Shown here in pieces: positions 9,434-18,546 of a stretch of 64,000 bases of DNA (the first letter of the stretch is position 1; the number at the start of each line of letters is the position of its first letter). The position numbers and the translations under genes were made by a program. This stretch comes from Fibrobacterota bacterium (GTDB taxonomy: Bacteria; Fibrobacterota; Chitinivibrionia; Chitinivibrionales; Chitinispirillaceae): positions 13,968 through 77,967 of the forward strand of contig JAEYNR010000012.1 in NCBI GenBank assembly GCA_023412475.1, given 5' to 3'. The notes below the pieces were generated by a model that made no database searches, had not been told where the DNA came from, and was given only the letters and a program-made list of their open reading frames with translations.

Positions 9434-9994
9434 ATGAAAAAAACTCTTGAACAGATGACTGCTGATGAGCTTGGAAAATTATTCCCCATCACACTTTCAG
9501 AGCATAAGGAAGAGTGGTCTGAATTTTTCAAAACAGAAAGTGAACAGATTTGCAGCAGAATTGGTAAGCATATGATCAATAGAATCGAACATATTGGAAG
9601 TACTGCAGTCGCTGACCTGATCAGTAAACCAACTATCGATATCCTGCTGGAAATTCAGAAACACACTGAAAGCAATATGGTTGTTGAAGTATTAAAATCC
9701 ATGGATTATCAGTACATTCCCAAACCAGAAAACCCTTCTCCCCATATGATGTTTGTGAAAGGTTATACCACTGAAGGGTATAGGGGACAGACTTACCATA
9801 TACATGTGAGGTATCCAGGTGACTGGGATGAGATCTACTTCAGAGATTATCTTAGAAATAATGCGTCAATAAGAAAACAATACGGGGAGCTCAAAAGGGT
9901 ACTGGCCACAAAATATAGAAATGACAGGGACGGCTACACTGATGCCAAAACTGAATTTGTAAAAAGAACAAGCGCTCTTGCCAGACAAGAGTAA
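9434..9994 (+). CDS. GrpB-family (UPF0157) nucleotidyltransferase-fold protein
   Basis: 186 residues. The signature IEHIGSTAV, followed by KPTIDILLEI, is the GrpB/UPF0157 motif; the family has the nucleotidyltransferase fold with G-S and paired Asp residues. Later HIHVRYPGDWDE and the FRDYLRNN segment match the C-terminal half. Members are stand-alone proteins or fused to dephospho-CoA kinase or acetyltransferases, and their reaction is not firmly known. Length is typical. Monocistronic and followed by a long inverted repeat. Confidence 0.88.
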   Translation: MKKTLEQMTADELGKLFPITLSEHKEEWSEFFKTESEQICSRIGKHMINRIEHIGSTAVADLISKPTIDILLEIQKHTESNMVVEVLKSMDYQYIPKPENPSPHMMFVKGYTTEGYRGQTYHIHVRYPGDWDEIYFRDYLRNNASIRKQYGELKRVLATKYRNDRDGYTDAKTEFVKRTSALARQE

Positions 9995-10076
9995 AAGGTT
10001 TTCAGGCAGCGCAAAAACAAGAATTACCGCCTGGCTATAGTAATTTGACTGCAATCCGGAGTCTGTTCGGATATAT

Positions 10077-10117
10077 TTCCCCAGAGGTTAAAAAGGAGAA
10101 AAAACACCTCTGGGGAA
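10077..10117. terminator. Inverted repeat, probable terminator
   Basis: TTTCCCCAGAGGT and ACCTCTGGGGAAA form a 13-bp stem around a 15-nt purine-rich loop. There is no clear U-tract, so it could be a protein-binding palindrome or an intrinsic terminator lacking the tract. Confidence 0.5.
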
Positions 10118-10213
10118 AGAGCATGAAGAAAAAAGAAAAGATCTCGCAAAGTTAATGTTAATTGTACCCCTGTCCTGGACTTAAAAAAGCCAGATCTCTG
10201 CGATTTTCAAATA

Positions 10214-10897
10214 CTATTTCGTTTTCATGGCAAAGGTGAAATCAATGTATGGAGAAACAGAAGGCTTCCCATCTCCAACTTCAAATTCTGTCAGATCGAT
10301 TCCTAAATCAAAAAACAGAAATTTTGCACTTGGGGGATTAATTCGAATCCCAACATCAGTGTTAAGATAAAACTGACCACCTCCATAATTGGTAACGGAG
10401 GTTCCCACCTCCCAGATTATTGACCACATTTCATGAGGTGAACTCAAGAGTCCTAAATCAACGCCTGCTGAAAAATATTCCCCAATCTGAGTATGCGGTG
10501 TGATATTAAGTTGAAATGAACTGGAGCGGCTTCCAACAAGACCTATGGTAAGAAATGCCCCCAATCGTGGCTTATCCCATATTCCATGACTTCCATCCCC
10601 AATATGAATAAAATTGTAAGCCATACCTGCACCAACGGCCATATTGCTAAGCAGACCATATTTAGCGCCAAAATTGATCCTTCCGATATTATCTAGCAAG
10701 GACATCTGAAGCTGCAATTTAGCTGGCAGAGCAAACGAGATCTCGTGAAGTCCAAGCACCAGATGATATGCTGGGTTGACACTGGGGGTAGGGGTGTACA
10801 TAAGGTGAGTGGGTTGTGATGGTCGAATGGTTTGTGAAATCGAAACCGTGGTAATCAAAAAAATGGTTCCTAGGCATTTGATCCAATTTTTACTCAT
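10214..10897 (-). CDS. Secreted beta-rich protein, probably outer-membrane associated
   Basis: 227 residues from ATG 10897, chosen because GAGGGG lies 8 bases upstream and the product then begins with a proper signal peptide (MSKNWIKCLGTIFLITTVS, cleavage near SISQT). The upstream in-frame start at 10984 would bury the signal. The mature protein has alternating amphipathic strands and many Gly/aromatic residues and ends in an aromatic-containing strand (IDFTFAMKTK), a pattern of small outer-membrane barrels. No named family recognised. Stands alone between GrpB and obgE. Confidence 0.7.
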   Translation of the reverse strand: MSKNWIKCLGTIFLITTVSISQTIRPSQPTHLMYTPTPSVNPAYHLVLGLHEISFALPAKLQLQMSLLDNIGRINFGAKYGLLSNMAVGAGMAYNFIHIGDGSHGIWDKPRLGAFLTIGLVGSRSSSFQLNITPHTQIGEYFSAGVDLGLLSSPHEMWSIIWEVGTSVTNYGGGQFYLNTDVGIRINPPSAKFLFFDLGIDLTEFEVGDGKPSVSPYIDFTFAMKTK

Positions 10898-11145
10898 GAC
10901 TAATCCCCTCGAGACAGAGAAATCCGGCTCTGCTGTAAAATGGTAATTATGAGTCTGAGAATCCAAAGATTTCAACAGATTCAAATACTACATAAAAAAC
11001 GTTGAACACAACAATATACATTTATGCGTTTAATCAGTCAAAAACTGTCCCGGCTGTGAACTACTAACCTAATGGGACGACTTGAAAAAATTCTAAAAGG
11101 ATCGGAAGAACCTTTCTGGAGCACTTGAATGGTTTTCCGGGAGAG

Positions 11146-12138
11146 TTACTCTGCACTACCTTCTTCTTCTTTAGCGCTAATAACCATACTGTATAATCGA
11201 TTTAAAACTGTATCGAGTCCTTCCCCGGTTACAGTACTCATGGTTAGCCAGTCTTGAGGCAGCTTCAGATTAGAGTCAGAAGGAAGCAGATCAGATTTCG
11301 AAAGAATAAAACATTTCGGTTTAGAGGCCAATTCCTGACTGTAATGTGCAAGTTCATTCAGAAGAATCTCTGCATCAGAGAGCGGGTCAGCAGAAGTTGC
11401 TTCTACAAGTATGGCCAAGATTTTGGTTCGCTCGATATGTCGTAAAAATCGAATTCCAAGGCCTTTGCCTTTATGACAATCTTCGATCAGACCTGGTATA
11501 TCAGCCACTGTGAATGTATCGTAACCACCAGACATTTTCACAATTCCCAGATTTGGACTGGTGGTGGTAAAAGGGTAATCGGCTATTTTTGGCTTAGCCT
11601 TGGAAATCTTCGAAAGGAATGTGGATTTGCCAGAATTGGGTCTACCCACCAGACCCACATCGGCCAATATTTTCAGTACTAATCTGAGATTTTTTTCCTC
11701 ACCTGGTTTTCCTGGTTCTGAGTGATCAGGATTGGGGTTTCTTGATGAGGTAAGAGCGCAATTACCTCTACCTCCTCTGCCTCCTTTGGCAATGACCACC
11801 AGGGTTTCTTCCTGCAAACAATCTATTAACAGATCACCACTATCCTTATCATAAATCACAGTGCCCAAAGGAACTTTAATGGTAATACTCTCACCACTTC
11901 TGCCTGCTTTATTTGAGCCTTTACCGTGTGCACCACGCTCTGCTTTATATTGCTGATGATAGGCTATGTCCTGAAGTGTATGGACCTGTTTTGAGCCGCT
12001 TACATAGATATGCCCTCCACGCCCACCATCACCTCCATCAGGCTTCCCTTTAGGTTTGTATTTTAAGCGCTCGTAAGAAAAGCATCCGTTTCCACCATCT
12101 CCTGCTTTTACAAAAATTGCTGTTTCGTCTATAAACAT
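11146..12138 (-). CDS. obgE: Obg-family GTPase
   Basis: 330 residues. The glycine-rich Obg fold occupies residues 1-158 (GDGGNGCFSYERLKYKPKG and repeated GGRGG motifs). The G domain follows with G1 GRPNSGKST, the switch region with DYPFTTTSPN, G3 DIPGLIEDCHKGKG and G4 as SKSD. Obg binds the 50S subunit and links ribosome maturation to GTP and (p)ppGpp levels. It lacks the C-terminal OCT extension. Next upstream is the FmdB-like gene, 27 bp away, the same strand. Confidence 0.96.
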   Translation of the reverse strand: MFIDETAIFVKAGDGGNGCFSYERLKYKPKGKPDGGDGGRGGHIYVSGSKQVHTLQDIAYHQQYKAERGAHGKGSNKAGRSGESITIKVPLGTVIYDKDSGDLLIDCLQEETLVVIAKGGRGGRGNCALTSSRNPNPDHSEPGKPGEEKNLRLVLKILADVGLVGRPNSGKSTFLSKISKAKPKIADYPFTTTSPNLGIVKMSGGYDTFTVADIPGLIEDCHKGKGLGIRFLRHIERTKILAILVEATSADPLSDAEILLNELAHYSQELASKPKCFILSKSDLLPSDSNLKLPQDWLTMSTVTGEGLDTVLNRLYSMVISAKEEEGSAE

Positions 12139-12165
12139 TTAAAAGTATTCCTTGTTAGTGAAAAA

Positions 12166-12471
12166 TCAGGCAGAAGAACTTTTACTTGCAGAGCTTGAAT
12201 TTGCTGATGAAGAGCTCCCGGTAGTGGACGAGGAGCTATTAGAGGAAGAGCTGCTCTCAGAGCTGGCTGAACGTTTATATGAATCAGAGCGGTAATCGGT
12301 GATATAGAAACCACTTCCCTTAAATAGAAATCCGGCACCTGGAGAGAAGAGCCGTTTTACCATACCGTCACAACCCGGGTTCTTACAAGATGTTAATGGC
12401 TCTGCACTGATACTCTGGAACTCTTCAAAGACAAGACCACATTTCTGACATTTATATTCATATGTCGGCAT
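12166..12471 (-). CDS. FmdB-family zinc-ribbon protein with Ser-rich tail
   Basis: 101 residues. It opens with MPTYEYKCQKCG and continues to SCKNPGCDGMVKRLFSP: two CxxC-type pairs make the FmdB/putative regulatory zinc ribbon, ending in the conserved GSGFYITDYR. Its precise role is unknown across bacteria. The last 35 residues are almost entirely Ser with a few Ala/Thr/Asn, a low-complexity tail common in this family. Likely one transcript with obgE. Confidence 0.9.
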   Translation of the reverse strand: MPTYEYKCQKCGLVFEEFQSISAEPLTSCKNPGCDGMVKRLFSPGAGFLFKGSGFYITDYRSDSYKRSASSESSSSSNSSSSTTGSSSSANSSSASKSSSA

Positions 12472-12593
12472 ACGAAGTTACTCCTTATAATACCCACAAA
12501 AAAATTACGCTTGAAATTCCGGCGTATATCGGCTCTGAAAAATAATTACTGTCAATATAAGAAGCAATCACCTGCAGGTTTTAGTATTATTAT

Positions 12594-13871
12594 TTACAAT
12601 GGTTGTGCAAAAAGATCATAGTCTGAAGCTCCTATTATTTTTACACTTGAAATAGTACCAGTAGAAAAATCTCCGCTGGTCAGAAGCACTTTGCCGTCTA
12701 CTTCCGGAGCATCTGATTGGGATCTGGCTTCAAAATTAAATGAAGGATCATCGCTGATATCATCGATTATAACTTCCAGAGTTGATCCGATTTTAGACTC
12801 TAAGATCTCTCTGCTTATCTCTCTTTGCACAAGCATCAGCTCTTCACATCTTTTAATTGCAGTAGCTATCCTTGGCCGTGGTTTTAATTCAAAGGCTTTT
12901 GTGCCTTGCTCGGCAGAGAATGGGAAAACCCCCAGCTTATCAAAGCGTGCAAATTCTATAAAGTCCAATAATTCCTTGAAATGAGTGTTTGTTTCACCTG
13001 GAAAACCCAGGATAAAAGAACTTCGGATTGAAGCATCTGGAACAATTGTTCTTATTTGCTCTATCAGCTTATAGGTTTCTTTTGTTAAAGGAGTTCTTTT
13101 CATGGAGCGAAGTATCGGCTCGGAGATATGCTGCAGGGGGATATCAAAGTAGGAGCAGATCCGTTTTTCATTTGATATCAGTTTCAATAGACTTTGATCT
13201 ACATATCTGGGATGCAGATACATGCAGCGTATCCAGGGGAAATCGGTTTTTTCCAGCAGTTGCTCAAGTAGAGATGAAAGTGAGCAGCCGTAATCTCTGC
13301 CAAAAAAAGAGGTATCCTGAGCGACTAATATAAGTTCCTTTACACCGCTTTGATAGAGCCATTTGGCTTCATCAATTATTTCCCGGGATTCTCTGCTGAC
13401 AAATCGGCCGCGAATACTGGGGATAACACAGAATGTACAACCGTGTGAACAACCTTCTGCGATTTTCAAATATTGAGTAGCCTGCAGCCCGCAAAGTTCT
13501 CTTTTAAAAGTTGATGGTTTCATCTGTTTGTAAAGGTTGCGGAGCAGCTCCTGCCAATCGTTGACACCGATCCACAAATCAACTTCCGGGAACTTATCTG
13601 CAACTTGTTTTCGGTATCTTTGCGAAAAACAGCCGCTGACAATCAGTGTCTGACAATGTCCGTTATTTTTTTTTGATCCAGCTTCAAGGATAGTATCAAT
13701 AGCCTCTTGCTGGGCCTCTCTGATAAAGGCACAGGTATTAACAATAATTATATCAGCAATTTGAGGGTCTCTGGTCAGTTCAAAACCAGCGGATCTGAAC
13801 AGATACAGAATCTTTTCGCCATCGATGATATTTTTACTGCACCCAAGGTTGTATAATGCTACTAGTGACAT
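12594..13871 (-). CDS. rimO: Ribosomal protein S12 methylthiotransferase
   Basis: About 425 residues. The N-terminal UPF0004 domain starts SLVALYNLGCSKNIIDGE and binds one auxiliary [4Fe-4S] cluster through three Cys (NLGCSKN, NTCAF, SGCFSQR). The radical-SAM motif GCSHGCTFCVIPSIRG follows, then a C-terminal TRAM region. It adds a methylthio group to an Asp of S12. The SLGC-like start and spacing favour RimO over MiaB. ATG 13871 is used; an in-frame TTG at 13898 with AGGG nearby is possible. Confidence 0.92.
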   Translation of the reverse strand: MSLVALYNLGCSKNIIDGEKILYLFRSAGFELTRDPQIADIIIVNTCAFIREAQQEAIDTILEAGSKKNNGHCQTLIVSGCFSQRYRKQVADKFPEVDLWIGVNDWQELLRNLYKQMKPSTFKRELCGLQATQYLKIAEGCSHGCTFCVIPSIRGRFVSRESREIIDEAKWLYQSGVKELILVAQDTSFFGRDYGCSLSSLLEQLLEKTDFPWIRCMYLHPRYVDQSLLKLISNEKRICSYFDIPLQHISEPILRSMKRTPLTKETYKLIEQIRTIVPDASIRSSFILGFPGETNTHFKELLDFIEFARFDKLGVFPFSAEQGTKAFELKPRPRIATAIKRCEELMLVQREISREILESKIGSTLEVIIDDISDDPSFNFEARSQSDAPEVDGKVLLTSGDFSTGTISSVKIIGASDYDLFAQPL

Positions 13872-13938
13872 AAATAAAGAGGGGCTTTGCGATTGCAAAA
13901 CCCTGTATTCCTATATTGGGAAGAGTAAGTTTGAGAAA

Positions 13939-14784
13939 TTACCATTCATCATCCAGAGGGACCTCTGGAGTTGCGGATGTAGTAGATGGAGCGACGACCG
14001 GTTCAGGTTCAGCAGCCGGAATGGAAGGGGCCGGAGTTACCGAAGGTGGTGGAGGGTAACTTGCAGCCGGCATGCTTTGATCTTCTATTGGTGGTGAATT
14101 GTCTACAGCCGGAGCACTTTGGTCTGGAACTGGCGAATAGCTTTCAACTGGTGTGCTTTGTTGAGGAGCAGATGGGTAAGTTTGATAACTTTGGTACGAT
14201 GAACCACTGTTGAAATCGGATGCCGGGGTTGTTTCACCAAAACCGCTTCCCTCAATTCCAATATTGTCATTAGATTTATTGTCTACCCAAAATTCATAGC
14301 CCATGGGTTTCAAGGTTTCATTTCCGAAATCTCTGGCTATAGAGATTTGGGCAAAACGTCCGATACGTACTCTGTAATAGGTACCGAAAAGCTCTGGAGT
14401 GGGGTTTTGTACTTCAGCGACATAAGCAGGATATCCCTTATCTTCAAGCTTTTCAGCCAGCCGCTCAGCCAAAGTTCGTGAACCGACAGTTGAAATCTGT
14501 ACAACGTATCTGCCAGTGCTGGAGAATTGAGGTGGTTCTGTTGAGGAAACCGTGCTGTTGTAGCTGGAAGACTCTTGCGTTGAAGAACTAGTGGGAGTAG
14601 ATGACTCGGGAGAATCAGAGTCTTCTTTATAAAACTCCTCGAAGATATCCGCAGTCGAAGACTGCGATTGAACAGTGTTTTTTGAAGATTGTGAAAATTC
14701 TGTGTCGCTTTGTTCTTTTTTCTTTGCACAACCCATAATAACCACAACTAAAAGAATTCCGGCAAGGAGCTTTCCGCGAAGCAT
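13939..14784 (-). CDS. SPOR-domain lipoprotein
   Basis: 281 residues. Lipoprotein signal MLRGKLLAGILLVVVIMGC, then a Ser/Thr-rich linker. A SPOR domain follows at about 90-170 (YVVQISTVGSRTLAERLAEKL ... YRVRIGRFAQ), which binds denuded septal peptidoglycan glycans. The remaining 110 residues are Pro/Ser/Ala-rich without structure. A role at the division site or in cell-wall remodelling is inferred from the domain. ATG preceded by AGGAGGAACG. Separated from rimO by 67 bp and on the same strand. Confidence 0.9.
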   Translation of the reverse strand: MLRGKLLAGILLVVVIMGCAKKKEQSDTEFSQSSKNTVQSQSSTADIFEEFYKEDSDSPESSTPTSSSTQESSSYNSTVSSTEPPQFSSTGRYVVQISTVGSRTLAERLAEKLEDKGYPAYVAEVQNPTPELFGTYYRVRIGRFAQISIARDFGNETLKPMGYEFWVDNKSNDNIGIEGSGFGETTPASDFNSGSSYQSYQTYPSAPQQSTPVESYSPVPDQSAPAVDNSPPIEDQSMPAASYPPPPSVTPAPSIPAAEPEPVVAPSTTSATPEVPLDDEW

Positions 14785-15141
14785 CGTTCCTCCTTTATAA
14801 TGTCAGCTTGACCGTTTTGCAATATTTCAATTTATTTACCAAATACTAAAATTACAATATTGGAAAACTTATTTCCATTAATTTTTCAATGATTTATGCT
14901 TACGGGATAAAGCGATACAAAATTTTTTAAAAAAATGCCTTATTGATCGTAATTATTTCACTTTAAAACAAGAGAATTTTCAATACGTTTCTTTAAGGAA
15001 AAAAATTGCATCATATTTTAATCTTTCGAAATCTCTCTGTCATTTCAGTCTCATCCTTGTCTATGCTTTTGAGAGGCAATGGATAGGCTTTTACTAGACA
15101 GACATTAGATATAATCAGCAAAAGATAAGCCTGAAAGTGGC
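14785..15141. other. Intergenic region, A/T-rich
   Basis: About 357 bp upstream of the SPOR lipoprotein and downstream of hisB. It probably holds the SPOR gene promoter. No ORF, RNA or notable repeat seen. Confidence 0.45.
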
Positions 15142-15738
15142 CTAAAGCACTCCTTTGGTCGAAGGAAGTGAATCAGATGATCGGGGATTAATGCTGCAAG
15201 CTTCAGAAAGTGCTTTAGCAAAAGCCTTAAAGATTGCTTCAATTGCGTGATGACTGTTTCGGCCCCGAATCAAATCAACATGAATTGTGCACCGGGAATG
15301 ATCAGTAAAGGCTTTGAAAAAATCGTGGATAAGGTCGCAGTCAAAATTCCCGATTTGCCGATCAGACAACTCCACTTCGTAAACAAGGTTAGGTCTCCCG
15401 GCAATATCCAGGCAAACTCTTGCCAATGCTTCATCCATTGGAACATAGCTGAATGCATACCTTATAATTCCTTTGCAATCACCTAAGGCTTTCTGTAAGG
15501 CAATTCCAAGAGAGATGCCTATATCTTCCACACTGTGGTGAAAATCCACTTCAGTGTCTCCTTTACAGCTTAACTTCAGGTCAAACAGACCGTGCCTGGA
15601 AAAAAGAGAGAGCATGTGGTCCAAAAAACCGTTTCCGCTGGCAATTTCATATTTTCCACTGCCGTCGAGGTTAATTTCGACTGTAATATCAGTTTCGTTT
15701 GTCTTGCGATTGACAACTGTTTTTCTGCTCATCTCCAT
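15142..15738 (-). CDS. hisB: Imidazoleglycerol-phosphate dehydratase
   Basis: 198 residues, monofunctional length. Mn-binding motifs are present: GFLDHMLSLFSRHG, DFHHSVEDIGISLG, then DLIHDFFKAF and HHAIEAIFKAFAKAL. It dehydrates imidazole-glycerol phosphate in histidine biosynthesis. No his operon surrounds it: it ends a minus-strand cluster of maf, rodZ-like, tatD and a small membrane protein gene, while a eukaryotic-type hisA lies separately at 19.5 kb. ATG 15738 is taken; ATG 15732 is possible. Confidence 0.95.
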   Translation of the reverse strand: MEMSRKTVVNRKTNETDITVEINLDGSGKYEIASGNGFLDHMLSLFSRHGLFDLKLSCKGDTEVDFHHSVEDIGISLGIALQKALGDCKGIIRYAFSYVPMDEALARVCLDIAGRPNLVYEVELSDRQIGNFDCDLIHDFFKAFTDHSRCTIHVDLIRGRNSHHAIEAIFKAFAKALSEACSINPRSSDSLPSTKGVL

Positions 15739-15768
15739 AGCCTCATCTCTAAATGACTCGCCAATAAC

Positions 15769-15903
15769 TTAACTTTTATAATGATCTTTTATTTGCTGGA
15801 CTATAGCCGTAATTTTTTTTTCCAGTTCATTAAGCTCAAGTAACAGATAAACTATCAAAAACAAAATTCCAAAAATTGCCAGAATGAAAAAAAAAGTCCA
15901 CAT
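15769..15903 (-). CDS. 44-residue single-pass membrane protein
   Basis: A short open frame from ATG 15903 to TAA 15769: about 22 hydrophobic residues (starting MWTFFFILAIFG) followed by an amphipathic charged helix (ELNELEKKITAIVQQIK). This is the usual shape of small bitopic membrane proteins with a coiled-coil tail. It sits between tatD (32 bp) and hisB (30 bp) on the same strand, so it is probably translated from their transcript. A weak GGGA lies 9 bases before the start. Function unknown. Confidence 0.6.
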   Translation of the reverse strand: MWTFFFILAIFGILFLIVYLLLELNELEKKITAIVQQIKDHYKS

Positions 15904-15935
15904 GAGTTTATCCCAAGGTTTAAATCTGTAAAATA

Positions 15936-16700
15936 TTAAAGGGAACTGTTAAAAAAAAGCGAGTTAAAGTTTTTTTCAAGTTGAATCTGAAGCTTGTCAC
16001 TTTCACAATCAAGCAGTCTGCCAAGCTCAGCAGCAGTATATTTAAGAAAGCCTGGGTGGTTCTTTTTCCCCCGGTAAGGGGCAGGTGAAAGATAGGGGGA
16101 ATCGGTCTCGATTAAAATTCTTTCGATGGGAACTGATGGTACAACTGCTCTGATTTTTGCATTTCTGAATGTAATTATTCCTGAAAAAGAGAGATAAAAA
16201 CCAGAATCGATTATTGCCTGCATATCATCGAAAGAGCCTGTAAAGCAATGAAACAGAACCCGCTTAATGCCAATGGAGCGGCAAATCTCCACCACTTTTT
16301 TTTCTGAACCGCGTGAGTGAACAACTGCCGGCAAATCTAGCTTAATGGCAAGATCAAGCTGAGCTTCAAGAAAAGGAATCTGTTTATCTAATGAGGGATA
16401 TCTGGGATTAGTAGAATCTAATCCAATTTCACCTAAAGCAATGACCCGGGGCTTTCTAAGAAAGGATTCCAGTGATGAAAGCCAGTCAGAATTCTGACTG
16501 GTTACATCAAAAGGGCTGATTCCCACTGCTCCGTAAATATGATCAGAACTCTGACACTGCTCTGTAGCCGTAATCGCAGTAGGTAGATCGGTTGCAGTCG
16601 AAAGGATTATCTCAACACATGCATCAGAGGCTTCCTGCACTACTTTTTTAAGAGAGTCCGCTTCATATTCATACAGATGTGCATGCGAATCGATCCACAT
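15936..16700 (-). CDS. tatD: TatD-family metal-dependent DNase/hydrolase
   Basis: 254 residues. Metal ligands typical of the family are visible: DSHAHLYEY at the N-terminus, GEIGLD, VVHSRG, FHCFTGS and ETDSPYLSPAPYRGK near the end. TatD proteins are 3'-5' exonucleases acting in DNA repair and degradation. It follows the rodZ-like gene by 14 bp on the same strand. Confidence 0.93.
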   Translation of the reverse strand: MWIDSHAHLYEYEADSLKKVVQEASDACVEIILSTATDLPTAITATEQCQSSDHIYGAVGISPFDVTSQNSDWLSSLESFLRKPRVIALGEIGLDSTNPRYPSLDKQIPFLEAQLDLAIKLDLPAVVHSRGSEKKVVEICRSIGIKRVLFHCFTGSFDDMQAIIDSGFYLSFSGIITFRNAKIRAVVPSVPIERILIETDSPYLSPAPYRGKKNHPGFLKYTAAELGRLLDCESDKLQIQLEKNFNSLFFNSSL

Positions 16701-16714
16701 AGTTGAGTTATGGT

Positions 16715-17599
16715 CTAGAGACGCTCCTTAAACACCGAATTCCACTTTGAAAGAGTCCAGATAACCGGTTTGCCAGTTTTGTCCATTTTGAATGCAACTA
16801 TTCCTGTACCTCGTACAGTTATTGGTTTCCCTTTAAAACTGTATTTAACAGTTGAATTGTTTCCTACATGGACGTTGAAACTGTCTTTGGCGGTAAAGAC
16901 ACGGCTCTGGTTTTTGGCAATGATGTTTTTCCATGAGGTGCCATCAGAGAAAACCTGAACCCATGCAGAATCACTGATCACATCAAGTTTCAAGCTCAAT
17001 AAGCCGGCAGTGTCCAACGATGAATCGGCAAGCAGGGCTATACTGCTATCTGTTTGCTGAGGAGGTGCTTCAGAAAACAGGCTGTCATCGTCTGCAAGAG
17101 AATCAGTGAGGCTATCCTGTGTTACTTGCAGTGTGGAAGTTGTATCAGATCCGATAATAAAATCCTCAGGAGTGGAGATCCATCCTTTTTTGTTTGCCAG
17201 GAAACTGAAACCAGCCAAGAGGGCAATAAGAATCAATACAATAAAAAGCATCGGACTTTTAGTCTCTTCTTTTTCCTTCATGCTTACTGTAATTTTTGAA
17301 GCGGTTTCTTTTTCTATGCTCATGCCCCGTTCCAAATAGAATTTTTTCAGGATCTCTTCTGAATCCAGGGACAGGTATTTAGCTAATGAGCGCAGATATA
17401 CCCTTACATAAGGATCCGCAGGCAGCGATTCATACTCACTGGCTTCCAGTGCTTTTATGTATTTCACATTGAGTTTGAGATCTTTTGCAATGGTCTCTAC
17501 GGTTATCCGCCGGGTAATTCTTTCCTTACGGAGTATATCTCCAACCCGGTCTCTTGAGAGATCCGCAGCATTGAGATCCGTTTCATTCTTCTCAGGCAT
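16715..17599 (-). CDS. rodZ: RodZ-like cytoskeletal membrane protein
   Basis: 294 residues from ATG 17599, which overlaps the maf stop by 8 bp and has AAAGGA upstream; the longer frame from 17689 runs back into maf. Residues 20-95 are a Cro/HTH_25 domain (GDILRKERITRRITVETIA ... LPADPYVRVYLRSLAKYL). Then come a linker, one membrane helix (about 116-137), a Ser/Asp-rich spacer and a C-terminal beta domain of the DUF4115 type, ending with the conserved GxAxF-like segment. RodZ links MreB to the wall machinery in rod-shaped cells. Confidence 0.85.
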   Translation of the reverse strand: MPEKNETDLNAADLSRDRVGDILRKERITRRITVETIAKDLKLNVKYIKALEASEYESLPADPYVRVYLRSLAKYLSLDSEEILKKFYLERGMSIEKETASKITVSMKEKEETKSPMLFIVLILIALLAGFSFLANKKGWISTPEDFIIGSDTTSTLQVTQDSLTDSLADDDSLFSEAPPQQTDSSIALLADSSLDTAGLLSLKLDVISDSAWVQVFSDGTSWKNIIAKNQSRVFTAKDSFNVHVGNNSTVKYSFKGKPITVRGTGIVAFKMDKTGKPVIWTLSKWNSVFKERL

Positions 17600-18206
17600 T
17601 TGAGAGTTCCTTTCGGAAAATGAATTCATTAAACAGGCTGATCGTTCCGGATACCGGCAGCCCGACCACATTATAAAAGCAACCATCAATTCTATCTATA
17701 AAAATCATGGCTTTACCTTGAATTGCATAACTGCCGGCTTTATCCTGATACTCTGGGAAATGAAGATAATGCTCTATTTCCTGATCTGAGATGTGTCGAA
17801 AAAAAACCGACGTACTTACAACTGTTGTTCTGCAGAAATTTTCCTCTGCACAAAGCAGTGCCACACCGGTTATCACCTGATGCTTTTTCCCTGACAGACT
17901 TTTAAGCATTTTAAAGGCATCTTCACAACATGATGGTTTTCCTAAAATAACCGAATCATTTATTACCAATGTATCTGCGCTCAAAACTAATGACCCGGGG
18001 TTAGTTTCCGAAACAGGTCTTCCTTTAATTGATGCCAATTTCTGCAAAGACTCATTAAGGTTCTCAGGATCCAGATATGATTGTTCATTAAATTCTGTTG
18101 GGACAATAATATCAAAAGAAAATCCCATCAAAGAGAGAATCTGTTTCCGGCGCGGTGAGCCGGAAGCCAATATTACAGTTCTGCCAGGATTAAACCAGTA
18201 AGTCAT
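17592..18206 (-). CDS. maf: Maf-family nucleoside triphosphate pyrophosphatase
   Basis: About 204 residues from ATG 18206; in-frame codons up to 18275 give a longer N-terminus without family similarity. The Maf signature ASGSPRRKQIL is near residue 12, with SADTLVI, GKPSCCEDAFKML and SGKKHQVITGVAL following. The QDKAGSYAIQGKA block and the Asp in it complete the active site. Maf enzymes hydrolyse non-canonical or modified dNTP/NTPs such as dTTP/UTP or m5-derivatives. First gene of the rodZ-tatD-hisB cluster. Confidence 0.92.
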   Translation of the reverse strand: MTYWFNPGRTVILASGSPRRKQILSLMGFSFDIIVPTEFNEQSYLDPENLNESLQKLASIKGRPVSETNPGSLVLSADTLVINDSVILGKPSCCEDAFKMLKSLSGKKHQVITGVALLCAEENFCRTTVVSTSVFFRHISDQEIEHYLHFPEYQDKAGSYAIQGKAMIFIDRIDGCFYNVVGLPVSGTISLFNEFIFRKELSNA

Positions 18207-18500
18207 AAATATAGTTAAACCGCTAATGATGGGACAATTTCTTCCAATGGAGCCAAAACGGTTGAAACATAACAACCTGAAAAATCAATTGTTTTACATT
18301 AATAAATATACCATTGTGGTATTTAAGGTGGAAGAGTAATATTGCGAAACCTGATCAATCAATAGCAATGCTGGTGTAGATAACAATTGTGCACAGACTT
18401 CCTGGAAAAAATTGTGCTCAATTGATCATCATTAGTAAGATGGGGATTTTGTGTGTGTAGCTTTTACGAGGAGTAATATTATAACCGGTGATCATATTAA

Positions 18501-18523
18501 GGGGCAGAGCTGGAATCTGCCCC
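18501..18523. terminator. Hairpin downstream of the MORN lipoprotein gene
   Basis: GGGGCAGA and TCTGCCCC form an 8-bp stem. On the minus strand it is followed by TTAATAT, a weak tract. Confidence 0.5.
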
Positions 18524-18546
18524 CCCCGGGAGTTGAGTGTACTTTC

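Noticed and set aside
9259..9579. Minus-strand open frame upstream of the GrpB gene
   Set aside because: It overlaps the well-supported GrpB gene and its translation has no coherent domain or start signal.
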